Source: Pseudomonas sp. FeN3W (GTDB lineage: Bacteria; Pseudomonadota; Gammaproteobacteria; Pseudomonadales; Pseudomonadaceae). Taken from it: a stretch of DNA of 64,000 nt. Every line of letters begins with the position of its first letter. Position 1 is the first letter of the stretch. Where the stretch lies: assembly GCA_030263805.2 (NCBI GenBank), contig CP136010.1, positions 4,479,001-4,543,000 of the forward strand. Direction: 5' to 3'. Below the pieces are notes generated by a model. The model had not been told where the DNA came from. It ran no database searches and was given only the letters and a program-made list of their open reading frames with translations. Both the position numbers and the translations under genes were made by a program. Below are positions 49,589-58,681 of the stretch, in pieces.

Positions 49589-51364
49589 ATGATGCGCAGC
49601 CACTATTGCGGCCAATTGAACGAAAGCCTGGACGGCCAGGAAATCACTCTTTGCGGCTGGGTACATCGCCGTCGTGACCACGGCGGGGTGATCTTCCTCG
49701 ACGTGCGTGATCGTGAGGGCCTGGCTCAGGTGGTCTTCGATCCGGATCGCGCCGAAACCTTCGCGACCGCCGACAAGGTGCGTAGCGAGTATGTAGTGAA
49801 GATCACCGGCAAGGTCCGCCTGCGCCCGGCTGGTGCGGTGAACCCGAATATGGCTTCCGGTGCCATTGAGGTGCTGGGCTACGAGCTGGAGGTGTTGAAC
49901 GACGCCGAAACCCCGCCGTTCCCGCTCAACGAATACAGCGATGTGGGCGAGGAGACGCGACTGCGCTATCGCTTCATCGACCTTCGTCGCCCGGAAATGG
50001 CCGAGAAGCTCAAGCTCCGCTCGCGTATCACCGCCAGCATTCGTCGTTATCTGGATGATAACGGCTTTCTTGATGTGGAAACCCCGATCCTGGGTCGCCC
50101 GACGCCCGAAGGTGCGCGTGACTATCTGGTGCCGAGCCGCACCCATGCCGGTAATTTCTTTGCCTTGCCGCAATCGCCGCAGCTGTTCAAGCAGTTGCTG
50201 ATGGTTGCCGGTTTCGACCGCTACTATCAGATCGCCAAGTGCTTCCGCGACGAAGACCTGCGCGCCGACCGCCAGCCCGAGTTCACCCAGATCGACATCG
50301 AGACCAGCTTTCTCGAGGAAGCGGACATCATCGGTATCACCGAAGGCATGATCCGCAAGTTGTTCAAGGAAGTGCTGGATCTGGAGTTCGGCGAGTTCCC
50401 GCACATGCCGTTCGAAGAGGCGATGCGCCGTTACGGCTCGGACAAGCCCGACCTGCGCATCCCGCTGGAGCTGGTGGATGTTGCCGATCAGCTCAACGCT
50501 GTCGAGTTCAAGGTGTTCTCCGGTCCGGCCAATGATCCGAAAGGCCGCGTCGCTGCGCTGCGCGTTCCGGGCGCGGCGAGCATGCCGCGCAGCCAGATCG
50601 ATGACTACACCAAGTTCGTCGGCATCTATGGCGCCAAGGGGCTGGCCTATATCAAGGTCAACGAACGTGCCAAGGGCATCGAGGGCCTGCAGTCGCCGAT
50701 CGTCAAGTTCATTCCCGAGGACAACCTCAATGTGATCCTCGATCGCGTCGGTGCGGTCGATGGCGACATCGTCTTCTTCGGTGCGGACAAGGCGAAGATC
50801 GTTTCCGAGGCCCTGGGTGCGCTGCGCATCAAGATCGGTCACGACCTCAAGCTGCTGACCTGCGACTGGGCGCCGCTGTGGGTGGTCGACTTCCCGATGT
50901 TCGAAGAGAACGATGACGGCTCGCTGAGCGCGCTGCACCACCCGTTCACCGCGCCGAAGTGCACGCCTCAGGAACTCGAGGCCAACCCGGCTGCGGCGCT
51001 GTCGCGCGCCTACGACATGGTGCTCAACGGTACCGAACTGGGTGGCGGTTCGATCCGTATCCATCGCAAGGAAATGCAGCAGACCGTGTTCCGTATTCTC
51101 GGGATCGATGAAGCCGAGCAGGAAGAGAAGTTCGGTTTCCTCCTCGATGCGCTGAAGTTCGGTGCTCCGCCACATGGCGGTCTGGCCTTCGGTCTGGATC
51201 GCCTGGTGATGCTGATGACCGGTGCGCAGTCGATTCGTGAAGTGATTGCCTTCCCGAAAACCCAGAGTGCGGCGGACGTCATGACCCAGGCGCCGGGTGC
51301 GGTGGACAGCAAGGCGTTGCGCGACTTGCATATCCGTCTGCGCGAGCAACCGAAGGCGGAGTAA
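49589..51364 (+). CDS. aspS: Aspartyl-tRNA synthetase (probably non-discriminating)
   Basis: 591 residues from the ATG at 49589. Domains: anticodon-binding OB fold (to about 110), catalytic class II core with FRDEDLRADRQPEFTQIDIE (motif 2), a bacterial insertion (about 290-420) and motif 3 GLAFGLDRLVMLMTG. His31 in RRRDHGG and Gly82 fit the non-discriminating type that also charges tRNA(Asn), while E. coli has Leu and Lys there. In such bacteria Asp-tRNA(Asn) is amidated by GatCAB. That is inference from these two positions and P. aeruginosa knowledge. Confidence 0.95.
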   Translation: MMRSHYCGQLNESLDGQEITLCGWVHRRRDHGGVIFLDVRDREGLAQVVFDPDRAETFATADKVRSEYVVKITGKVRLRPAGAVNPNMASGAIEVLGYELEVLNDAETPPFPLNEYSDVGEETRLRYRFIDLRRPEMAEKLKLRSRITASIRRYLDDNGFLDVETPILGRPTPEGARDYLVPSRTHAGNFFALPQSPQLFKQLLMVAGFDRYYQIAKCFRDEDLRADRQPEFTQIDIETSFLEEADIIGITEGMIRKLFKEVLDLEFGEFPHMPFEEAMRRYGSDKPDLRIPLELVDVADQLNAVEFKVFSGPANDPKGRVAALRVPGAASMPRSQIDDYTKFVGIYGAKGLAYIKVNERAKGIEGLQSPIVKFIPEDNLNVILDRVGAVDGDIVFFGADKAKIVSEALGALRIKIGHDLKLLTCDWAPLWVVDFPMFEENDDGSLSALHHPFTAPKCTPQELEANPAAALSRAYDMVLNGTELGGGSIRIHRKEMQQTVFRILGIDEAEQEEKFGFLLDALKFGAPPHGGLAFGLDRLVMLMTGAQSIREVIAFPKTQSAADVMTQAPGAVDSKALRDLHIRLREQPKAE

Positions 51365-51373
51365 GCGCTACCC

Positions 51374-51396
51374 GAAGCCTGGCTCTGCCAGGCTTC
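51374..51396 (+). terminator. Terminator after aspS
   Basis: Perfect 10-bp stem GAAGCCTGGC / GCCAGGCTTC with a three-base loop and a short TTCGTCTT tail, ten bases after the stop. Confidence 0.65.
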
Positions 51397-51517
51397 TTCG
51401 TCTTGCGGCTGTGAGTTGCGAGACGTTACGGCGATAGCCGGCAGCTGTCTTGATCGAGTGATGACAGGCGGAGCCGGCTATCGAGATTTCTGATTCAGTC
51501 GAAGAATGGAGTGAGTT

Positions 51518-52267
51518 ATGGCTGGTCATTCCAAGTGGGCCAACATCAAGCACCGCAAAGAGCGCCAGGACGCCAAGCGGGGCAAGATCTTTACCAAACT
51601 GATCCGTGAGCTGACCGTGGCGGCCAAGCATGGCGGCGGCGTGCCGGCGGACAACCCGCGTCTGCGATTGGCGGTGGACAAGGCGCTGACCGCCAACATG
51701 TCGCGTGACGTCATCGATCGCGCCATTGCGCGAGGCGCAGGCTCCAGCGAAGCGGACAACATGACCGAGCTGAGCTATGAGGGTTACGCGCCAAGCGGCG
51801 TGGCGATCATCATCGAGGCCATGACCGACAACCGTAACCGGACTGCGGCCGAAGTGCGTCACGCCTTCAGCAAGAACGGCGGCAACCTCGGTACTGACGG
51901 CTCGGTCGCCTACATGTTCGATCGTAAAGGCCAGATCAGCTATGCGCCGGGCGTCGATGAGGATGCGTTGATGGAGGCGGCGCTGGAGGCGGGTGCCGAC
52001 GACGTGGTCAGCCAGGAGGATGGGTCGGTCGAGGTCTACACGAGCTTCGCGGATTTCCTCTCGGTCAACGAAGCACTGACGGAAGCTGGATTGCGCGGTG
52101 ACGAAGCAGAAGTGGCGATGATTCCTTCCATCATGGCGCCCATCACCGACGTCGAGACGGCGCAGAAGGTCTTGCGGCTCATCGATGCGTTGGAAGATCT
52201 GGATGACGTGCAGAACGTCTATCACAACGCGGAAATCTCCGACGAGATCATGCAGCAGTTGGGCTGA
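51518..52267 (+). CDS. yebC: YebC/PmpR-family regulator / translation factor
   Basis: 249 residues. The N-terminus MAGHSKWANIKHRKERQDAKRGKIFTKL is nearly invariant in the family. In Pseudomonas PmpR was described as a repressor of quinolone-signal genes; other YebC proteins help ribosomes at proline stretches. The ATG at 51518 has GGAG eight bases upstream. Upstream of ruvCAB as in many gamma-proteobacteria. It ends in its own terminator. Confidence 0.93.
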   Translation: MAGHSKWANIKHRKERQDAKRGKIFTKLIRELTVAAKHGGGVPADNPRLRLAVDKALTANMSRDVIDRAIARGAGSSEADNMTELSYEGYAPSGVAIIIEAMTDNRNRTAAEVRHAFSKNGGNLGTDGSVAYMFDRKGQISYAPGVDEDALMEAALEAGADDVVSQEDGSVEVYTSFADFLSVNEALTEAGLRGDEAEVAMIPSIMAPITDVETAQKVLRLIDALEDLDDVQNVYHNAEISDEIMQQLG

Positions 52268-52283
52268 ATGTCGTGGTGTCCGC

Positions 52284-52319
52284 AGCCGGGAGCTCACAAC
52301 TGGGCCCCCGGCTTTTTTA
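52284..52319 (+). terminator. Terminator after yebC
   Basis: AGCCGGG (52284-52290) pairs with CCCGGCT (52307-52313); a run of six T follows. Classic intrinsic terminator. Confidence 0.8.
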
Positions 52320-52434
52320 TAGGCGGTGCATTGCTGGCAGCCTAGTGACTATCTGGGCGCATATTGTTGTCGGTGGCGGAGCCGGCAGGGCCTCCGTATA
52401 CTCGCCACTGGATAAATAGACAGCACGGCACGGC

Positions 52435-52959
52435 ATGACGTTGATTTTGGGTATCGATCCCGGCTCTCGAGTCACCGGCTACGGCGTCGTACGGGACACC
52501 GGTCGCGGTTGTGAATACGTTGCCTCTGGCTGCATACGTACCGGCACCGGTGAGTTGCCTGATCGCTTGCGTGCCGTTTTCAGTGGTGTGAGCGAGGTCA
52601 TTCGAACCTACGGCCCGGTGACGATGGGTATCGAGCAGGTCTTCATGGCGCGCAACGCCGATTCGGCACTCAAGCTTGGGCAGGCCCGGGGCGCGGCCAT
52701 TGTTGCAGGCGCCGAGGCGGGCCTGCAGATCGCGGAGTACACCGCGACGCAGGTCAAACAGGCCATCGCCGGAACAGGCGGGGCTGACAAGCAACAGGTG
52801 CAGATGATGGTCATGCACCTGCTCAAGCTGCTGGAAAAGCCGCAGATCGATGCCTCTGACGCGCTGGCCATTGCGTTGTGCCATGCGCACCACCGGCAGA
52901 GCCTGATTCCGCACGGCCTGGTCGGAGCCAAACGGCGAGGCGGGCGGCTGCGTCTGTAG
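52435..52959 (+). CDS. ruvC: Holliday junction resolvase RuvC
   Basis: 174 residues, usual length. The acidic catalytic residues are in place: Asp in ILGIDPGSRVTGYGV, Glu in GIEQVFMARNADSALKLGQARG, and the two Asp in IDASDALAIALCHAHH. Cuts four-way junctions symmetrically with RuvAB. First gene of ruvCAB, with 73 bases to ruvA. Confidence 0.96.
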   Translation: MTLILGIDPGSRVTGYGVVRDTGRGCEYVASGCIRTGTGELPDRLRAVFSGVSEVIRTYGPVTMGIEQVFMARNADSALKLGQARGAAIVAGAEAGLQIAEYTATQVKQAIAGTGGADKQQVQMMVMHLLKLLEKPQIDASDALAIALCHAHHRQSLIPHGLVGAKRRGGRLRL

Positions 52960-53032
52960 CCGACGCAAACATTTCTATTTGGCGAATAAGCGATTGGTCG
53001 TCGCATGCGCGCTGGCCATGGAGGATTCAGGA

Positions 53033-53638
53033 TTGATCGGACGTTTGCGCGGTACGCTGGCGGAAAAACAACCGCCGCATCTGATTCTCGATGTGAACGG
53101 CATCGGCTATGAGGTCGAGGTGCCGATGACGACGTTGTATCGCCTGCCTACGGTCGGCGAGCCGGTGACCCTGCATACGCACCTCGTTGTGCGTGAAGAC
53201 GCTCAACTGCTTTATGGCTTCGCCGAGAAACGCGAGCGCGAGCTGTTTCGCGAACTGATCCGTTTGAACGGCGTGGGGCCCAAGCTGGCACTTGCATTGA
53301 TGTCCGGGCTGGAAGTCGATGAGCTGGTGCGATGTGTGCAGGCGCAGGACACTTCGGTATTGGTGCGCATACCGGGTGTCGGCAAGAAGACCGCCGAGCG
53401 GCTTCTGGTGGAGTTGAAGGATCGCTTCAAGGCGTGGGAGAGCATGCCCGCGATCGCGACCTTCGTTGTTGAACCCGGGAGCAAAACGGCAGTCACAAGC
53501 GCCGAGAATGATGCGGTCAGCGCATTGATCTCCCTGGGCTTCAAACCGCAGGAAGCCAGCCGTGCAGTATCCGCCATACAGGAAGATGATTTGAGCAGTG
53601 AAGAAATGATCCGTCGCGCCCTCAAGGGCATGGTGTAA
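53033..53638 (+). CDS. ruvA: Holliday junction branch-migration protein RuvA
   Basis: 201 residues from a TTG start at 53033: GGAGGA lies seven bases upstream, and the encoded (M)IGRLRGTLAEKQPP is the standard RuvA N-terminus. A longer open frame upstream has no family similarity. Tetramer that binds the junction and recruits RuvB; the helix-hairpin-helix segments are RLNGVGPKLALAL and RIPGVGKKTAERLLVEL. The C-terminal domain (150-201) contacts RuvB. Three bases before ruvB. Confidence 0.95.
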   Translation: MIGRLRGTLAEKQPPHLILDVNGIGYEVEVPMTTLYRLPTVGEPVTLHTHLVVREDAQLLYGFAEKRERELFRELIRLNGVGPKLALALMSGLEVDELVRCVQAQDTSVLVRIPGVGKKTAERLLVELKDRFKAWESMPAIATFVVEPGSKTAVTSAENDAVSALISLGFKPQEASRAVSAIQEDDLSSEEMIRRALKGMV

Positions 53639-53641
53639 GCC

Positions 53642-54694
53642 ATGATCGAAGCGGATCGTATCGTCACGGCAGGCAGTCGCGATCGCGACGAACAACTGGA
53701 TCGTGCCATTCGGCCACTCAAGCTGGCCGAGTATATCGGTCAGCCCGTCGTGCGCGAGCAGATGGATCTGTTCATTCGCGCGGCCAAGGGCCGCCAGGAA
53801 GCGCTCGATCACACGCTCATCTTCGGTCCGCCGGGGCTGGGCAAGACCACGCTGGCGAACATCATCGCGGAAGAGATGGGGGTGTCGATCAAGAGCACGT
53901 CCGGGCCGGTGCTTGAGCGGCCGGGTGACCTGGCCGCGTTGCTGACCAATCTGGAGGCCGGCGACGTCCTGTTCGTTGATGAGATCCACCGTCTTTCGCC
54001 CATCGTCGAGGAAGTGCTGTATCCGGCGATGGAGGATTTCCAGCTGGACATCATGATCGGCGAGGGGCCTGCGGCTCGCTCGATCAAGCTGGATCTGCCG
54101 CCGTTCACCCTCGTGGGCGCCACTACGCGGGCCGGCATGCTGACCAATCCGTTGCGTGATCGATTCGGTATCGTCCAGCGCCTGGAGTTCTATTCCACCG
54201 AGGATCTGGCGACCATCGTCAGCCGTTCCGCCGGTATCCTCGGCCTGCCGACCGAGCCTGAGGGGGCGTTCGAGATTGCCCGTCGGGCGCGAGGGACGCC
54301 GCGCATCGCTAACCGCCTGCTACGCCGTGTACGAGATTTCGCCGAAGTGCGGGGTCGTGGCGAGATCACCCGGCAGATTGCCGATCTCGCCTTGAATATG
54401 CTCGACGTCGATGAACGAGGCTTCGATCATCAGGATCGCCGGTTGCTGTTGACGCTTATCGAGAAGTTCGATGGTGGTCCGGTGGGCATCGACAGCCTGG
54501 CTGCCGCGATCAGTGAAGAGCGGCATACCATCGAGGATGTGCTCGAGCCGTACCTCATCCAGCAGGGCTATATCATGCGCACGCCGCGCGGCCGGGTCGT
54601 GACGCGTCATGCCTACCTCCATTTCGGCCTCAATCTGCCCAAGCGCATGAGTGATGCGCCGACGCCGGATCTGTTCGATGGCGACATAGTTTGA
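53642..54694 (+). CDS. ruvB: Holliday junction helicase RuvB
   Basis: 350 residues. AAA+ ATPase: Walker A FGPPGLGKTTLANIIAEEMG, Walker B DVLFVDEIHRL, sensor and arginine-finger region GATTRAGMLTNPLRDRFGI. A C-terminal winged helix (LIQQGYIMRTPRGRVVT) binds DNA. Drives branch migration in the hexameric ring on RuvA. Last gene of ruvCAB. Confidence 0.97.
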   Translation: MIEADRIVTAGSRDRDEQLDRAIRPLKLAEYIGQPVVREQMDLFIRAAKGRQEALDHTLIFGPPGLGKTTLANIIAEEMGVSIKSTSGPVLERPGDLAALLTNLEAGDVLFVDEIHRLSPIVEEVLYPAMEDFQLDIMIGEGPAARSIKLDLPPFTLVGATTRAGMLTNPLRDRFGIVQRLEFYSTEDLATIVSRSAGILGLPTEPEGAFEIARRARGTPRIANRLLRRVRDFAEVRGRGEITRQIADLALNMLDVDERGFDHQDRRLLLTLIEKFDGGPVGIDSLAAAISEERHTIEDVLEPYLIQQGYIMRTPRGRVVTRHAYLHFGLNLPKRMSDAPTPDLFDGDIV

Positions 54695-54745
54695 AGAAAA
54701 TATTGTTCTGTTACCCGATTGGCATTTACAGGGCCGAGCACTAGT

Positions 54746-55189
54746 ATGCGCGCGCAAGTCGGAGCTGAAATCTTCACCCACCGCTGTCGAGTCTATTACG
54801 AGGACACCGATGCGGGCGGCATTGTCTACTACGTCAATTACCTCAAATTCATGGAGCGAGCTCGTACCGAGCGGTTGCGCAGCCTGGGATTCGCCCAGTC
54901 GCAGCTGGCCGGTGAGGACTTGCTGTTCGTCGTGCATTCGGTCGAAGCCCGCTACCGCGCGCCGGCTCGCCTGGACGATGAATTGCTGGTGACGGCCGAG
55001 GTGGTTGAGTTGAATCGCGCCAGTCTGCGGTTTCGTCAGCAGGTCCGACGCGCACTGGATGATGTTCTGCTTTGTGAGGGGCAGGTGCTGGTTGCCTGCG
55101 TGCGTGCCGAAAGTTTGAAACCCCGAGCCATCCCCGAAGCGCTGCGTGTCGCCTTCGCCGGCTCGGGTCTATCCCCTGCAGGAGAGTAA
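54746..55189 (+). CDS. ybgC: YbgC-type acyl-CoA thioesterase
   Basis: 147 residues from the ATG at 54746. Hot-dog fold with CRVYYEDTDAGGIVYYVNYLKFMERARTE; the Asp in YEDTDAGG is the catalytic residue. Tol-Pal-associated thioesterase, acting on short-chain acyl-CoA or acyl-ACP at the inner membrane. Two bases before tolQ, as first gene of the tol-pal operon. Confidence 0.94.
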   Translation: MRAQVGAEIFTHRCRVYYEDTDAGGIVYYVNYLKFMERARTERLRSLGFAQSQLAGEDLLFVVHSVEARYRAPARLDDELLVTAEVVELNRASLRFRQQVRRALDDVLLCEGQVLVACVRAESLKPRAIPEALRVAFAGSGLSPAGE

Positions 55190-55191
55190 GC

Positions 55192-55884
55192 GTGGAAGCC
55201 AACGTCGATCACATGTCCATGTGGAGCCTGATCAGCAACGCCAGCTTCGTGGTGCAGCTGGTCATGCTGATTCTGGTGGCCGCATCGGTCACCTCATGGA
55301 TTCTGATTTTCCAGCGCGGCAGTATGCTGCGTGCTGCAAAGCGAGCACTCGATACCTTCGAAGAGCGCTTCTGGTCCGGTATCGACCTGTCCAAGCTGTA
55401 TCGCCAGGCAGGTAGTAACCCGGATCCGGATTCCGGTGTCGAGCAGATCTTTCGTGCCGGCTTCAAGGAATTTTCCCGTCTGCGTCAGCAGCAGGGTGTC
55501 GATCCCGATGCGGTCATGGATGGAGTCAACCGCGCCATGCGCGTGGCGATTTCCCGTGAAGAGGAAAAGCTCGAGCAGAGCTTGCCATTCCTGGCCACTG
55601 TTGGCTCCACCAGCCCTTACATCGGCCTGTTCGGTACCGTCTGGGGGATCATGAATTCCTTCCGCGGTCTGGCTCAGGTCCAGCAGGCAACGCTAGCGAC
55701 TGTGGCGCCAGGCATCGCCGAAGCGCTGATCGCTACGGCAATCGGTTTGTTTGCCGCGATTCCAGCGGTGATCGCCTACAACCGTTTCGCTGCGCGGGGC
55801 GAGATGCTCATCGGTCGTTATTACACCTTCGCCGATGAGTTCCAGGCCATCCTCCACCGCAAAGTTCACACCACCGAAGACTGA
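55192..55884 (+). CDS. tolQ: TolQ proton channel subunit
   Basis: 230 residues from a GTG at 55192. Three membrane helices (about 20-40, 130-155 and 170-190), as in the MotA/TolQ/ExbB family, with SLPFLATVGSTSPYIGLFGTVWGIMNSF as conserved core. With TolR it uses proton motive force to energise TolA and the outer-membrane constriction at the division site. The gene follows ybgC by two bases and precedes tolR by 11. Confidence 0.96.
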   Translation: MEANVDHMSMWSLISNASFVVQLVMLILVAASVTSWILIFQRGSMLRAAKRALDTFEERFWSGIDLSKLYRQAGSNPDPDSGVEQIFRAGFKEFSRLRQQQGVDPDAVMDGVNRAMRVAISREEEKLEQSLPFLATVGSTSPYIGLFGTVWGIMNSFRGLAQVQQATLATVAPGIAEALIATAIGLFAAIPAVIAYNRFAARGEMLIGRYYTFADEFQAILHRKVHTTED

Positions 55885-55895
55885 GGCCCACGGCC

Positions 55896-56336
55896 ATGGC
55901 CAGAATCCGCAACAGACGCAAGCCCGTCGCCGAGATGAACGTGGTGCCTTACATCGATGTGATGCTGGTGCTGCTGGTCATCTTCATGGTCACGGCGCCG
56001 ATGCTCAATCAGGGCGTCAAGGTCGATCTGCCCAAGGTCAGCAGCGAAGCCTTGCCGCAGGATAACGACAAGCAGGTGCTGACCATATCCATCAAGGCTG
56101 ACAAGACCTATTACTGGAACGTCGGTAGCGAGGTCGATACCGACAGCAAGGGCAACGAGGCCGTCGCATTGGCAGACATGACGCAGGCTGTCGTCGCCAT
56201 CATGCGACAGCGCCCGGATACCCAGGTGTTCATCCGTGGCGACCGCGCGGTGGATTACGGCTCGGTGATGGAGGCCATGGGTGGTCTGCAGGAAGCCGGC
56301 GTAGGTAATGTCGGTCTGATCACCGAGGTGCCTTGA
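55896..56336 (+). CDS. tolR: TolR
   Basis: 146 residues. One membrane helix near residues 15-37, carrying the proton-conducting Asp (position 21 in MNVVPYIDVMLVLLVIF), then a periplasmic domain that binds peptidoglycan. Partner of TolQ. The stop codon overlaps the tolA start (TGATG). Confidence 0.95.
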   Translation: MARIRNRRKPVAEMNVVPYIDVMLVLLVIFMVTAPMLNQGVKVDLPKVSSEALPQDNDKQVLTISIKADKTYYWNVGSEVDTDSKGNEAVALADMTQAVVAIMRQRPDTQVFIRGDRAVDYGSVMEAMGGLQEAGVGNVGLITEVP

Positions 56337-57337
56337 TGCAGCAGCGTGAGTCATCGCCTTCGCAGAGCTACTTCTGGCCAACCGTGCTGGCGGTTGGGCT
56401 GCACGTCATCATTTTCGGCATGCTGTTCGTCAGTTTTTCGATGACGCCCGAGCTGCCGCCGTCCAAGCCGATCGTCCAGGCCACCTTGTATCAGTTGAAG
56501 TCGCAGAGCCAGGCGACGACTCAGACCAATCAGAAGATTGCCGGCGAAGCGAAGAAGACTGCTGCCAAGCAGTTCGAAAGCGAACAGATGGAGCAGCGCA
56601 AGGTCGAGCAGGAGAAGCAGGCCGCTGCAGCCCGCGCTGCGGAACAAAAGAAGGCGGAAGAGGCTCGAAAGGCCGATGCGGCAAAAGCCGCAGCCGATAA
56701 AGCGGCTGCGGCGAAAAAAGCCGAGGAAGCCAAGAAGGTCGAGCAGCAGAAGCAGGCTGACATCGCCAAGAAAAAGGCTGCTGAAGAACTGGCCAAGAAA
56801 AAGGCAGCCGAGGAGGCCAAGAAGAAGGCCGCTGAAGAAGCCAAGCGCAAGGCGGCAGAGGAGGCGAAGAAGAAGGCCGCCGCCGAAGCAGCCAAGAAAA
56901 AAGCTGCTGAAGATGCCAAGAAGAAGGCTGCGGCGGAAGCCGCGCGCAAAGCGGCAGAAGACAAGAAGGCTCAGGCGCTTGCCGAGCTGCTGTCGGATAC
57001 CACTGAGCGCCAGCAGGCACTGGCTGACACGCAAGGCGATCAGGTCGCCGGTAACTTTGACGACCTGATTCGGCTACGCGCTGCAGAAGGCTGGACACGT
57101 CCACCGTCGGCGCGCAACAACATGACCGTGCAGCTCCAGGTAAACATGCTTCCGGATGGCACCATCACCAACGTCAGTGTCTCCAGGTCGAGCGGTGACG
57201 TGCCATTCGACAACTCTGCGGTTGCCGCAGTGAAGAACATCGGTCGGTTGACGGAAATGCAGGGCCTGAGCCCGCAGGAATTCCAGCCTTACCGATCATT
57301 CAAAATGACATTCACGCCTGAGGATCTTGCGTTGTGA
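56336..57337 (+). CDS. tolA: TolA
   Basis: 333 residues from the ATG at 56336. Domain I: membrane helix at about 15-37 (YFWPTVLAVGLHVIIFGMLF region). Domain II: long Ala/Lys/Glu helix (about 60-215) of KKAAEEAKK-type repeats reaching through the periplasm. Domain III: globular C-terminus with GTITNVSVSRSSGDVPFDNSAVAAVKNIG, which contacts TolB and Pal and is also the usual receptor for colicins and filamentous phage. Coupled to tolR and tolB by overlaps. Confidence 0.95.
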   Translation: MQQRESSPSQSYFWPTVLAVGLHVIIFGMLFVSFSMTPELPPSKPIVQATLYQLKSQSQATTQTNQKIAGEAKKTAAKQFESEQMEQRKVEQEKQAAAARAAEQKKAEEARKADAAKAAADKAAAAKKAEEAKKVEQQKQADIAKKKAAEELAKKKAAEEAKKKAAEEAKRKAAEEAKKKAAAEAAKKKAAEDAKKKAAAEAARKAAEDKKAQALAELLSDTTERQQALADTQGDQVAGNFDDLIRLRAAEGWTRPPSARNNMTVQLQVNMLPDGTITNVSVSRSSGDVPFDNSAVAAVKNIGRLTEMQGLSPQEFQPYRSFKMTFTPEDLAL

Positions 57338-58635
57338 TCAACTACCTTCGAGGTCTACTTGTTCTGCTTTGCTGCCTGGCGGGGATAGCGGTGGCGCAGG
57401 AAAAAAACATTGTCGTGACCAGTGGTGCAGACCGTGCGATTCCTATCGCGGTCGTTCCATTCGGCTGGCAGGGTGGCACCGTCCTGCCTGAAGACATGGC
57501 GGAAATCGTCGGCAACGACTTGCGCAATTCCGGTATTTTCCAGCCCATTCCGCGGCAGAACATGATCAGCATGCCGACCCGCGGCAGCGAGATCATCTAT
57601 CGCGACTGGAAGGCGCTGGGCGCCCAGTACGTGATGGTCGGCAACATCGAGCCGGCCGGTGGCCGCCTTCAGGTCCGTTACGAAGTGTTCAACGTAACGA
57701 CCGAGCAGCAGGTAATGACAGGAACCGTCGGCGGCTCCCCGGATCAGTTGCGCGACATGGCGCACCATGCGGCGGACCAATCCTTCGAGAAGCTCACTGG
57801 TATCAAGGGCGCATTTTCCACTCGCCTGCTGTATGTAACGGTCGAGCGGCTGGGCGGCGCGAACACGCGCTACACCCTGCAGCGTTCGGATTATGACGGT
57901 GCGCGGGCGGTGACTCTGCTGCAATCGCGCGAACCCATCCTCTCCCCGCGTTATTCACCGGACGGACGTCGTATTGCCTATGTGTCCTTCGAGCAGAAGC
58001 GGCCACGTATTTTCATTCAGCACATCGATACAGGTCGCCGTGAACAGGTCACCAACTTCGAAGGTTTGAACGGTGCGCCGGCATTCTCGCCAGATGGCAA
58101 TCGCCTGGCATTCGTACTGTCGAAAGATGGCAATCCGGAAATCTATGTGATGGACCTCGGCTCGCGGCAGTTGCAGCGCCTGACCAATCACTACGCGATC
58201 GATACCGAACCCTTCTGGGGAGCTGATGGTCAGACCATCTATTACACCTCTGACCGTGCTGGCAAGCCTCAGGTCTACAAGCAACGGCTGGGCAGCAATT
58301 CGGCTGAGCGTGTGACGTTCGTTGGCAACTACAACGCCAACCCGAAATTGTCGGCTGACGAGAAAACACTGGTCATGATCCATCGCCAGGACGGCTACAC
58401 CAACTTTAAGGTTGCTGCGCAGGACTTGCAGCGCGGCAATCTGCGAATACTCTCGGATACCAGTCTGGATGAATCGCCCACTGTTGCGCCTAATGGCACC
58501 ATGCTAATCTACGCCACCCGCCAGCAGGGCCGGGGAGTCTTGATGCTCGTGTCCATCAATGGGCGCGTTAGGCTCCCGCTTCCTACAGCTCAAGGCGAAG
58601 TCCGAGAGCCGTCCTGGTCCCCTTACCTGAACTGA
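57334..58635 (+). CDS. tolB: TolB
   Basis: 433 residues from a GTG that overlaps the tolA stop (GTGA). Signal peptide to about residue 21 (GIAVAQ). An N-terminal alpha/beta domain (to about 165), then a six-bladed beta-propeller shown by repeated ILSPRYSPDGRRIAYVSF and APAFSPDGNRLAFVLS motifs. Periplasmic; shuttles between Pal and TolA. Confidence 0.96.
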   Translation: MINYLRGLLVLLCCLAGIAVAQEKNIVVTSGADRAIPIAVVPFGWQGGTVLPEDMAEIVGNDLRNSGIFQPIPRQNMISMPTRGSEIIYRDWKALGAQYVMVGNIEPAGGRLQVRYEVFNVTTEQQVMTGTVGGSPDQLRDMAHHAADQSFEKLTGIKGAFSTRLLYVTVERLGGANTRYTLQRSDYDGARAVTLLQSREPILSPRYSPDGRRIAYVSFEQKRPRIFIQHIDTGRREQVTNFEGLNGAPAFSPDGNRLAFVLSKDGNPEIYVMDLGSRQLQRLTNHYAIDTEPFWGADGQTIYYTSDRAGKPQVYKQRLGSNSAERVTFVGNYNANPKLSADEKTLVMIHRQDGYTNFKVAAQDLQRGNLRILSDTSLDESPTVAPNGTMLIYATRQQGRGVLMLVSINGRVRLPLPTAQGEVREPSWSPYLN

Positions 58636-58681
58636 TGCGGTATCAACGCTTTTAATCAAAACACACCTGGGGTTGTTACAA

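Noticed and set aside
49412..51349. 645-codon open frame on the minus strand opposite aspS
   Set aside because: It is a full-length shadow of aspS, produced by strong GC bias at third positions. It has no family features, and aspS is certain.
56510..56990. Low-complexity Lys/Ala repeat DNA in tolA
   Set aside because: It is the expected helical domain II of TolA, not an independent repeat or assembly artefact.
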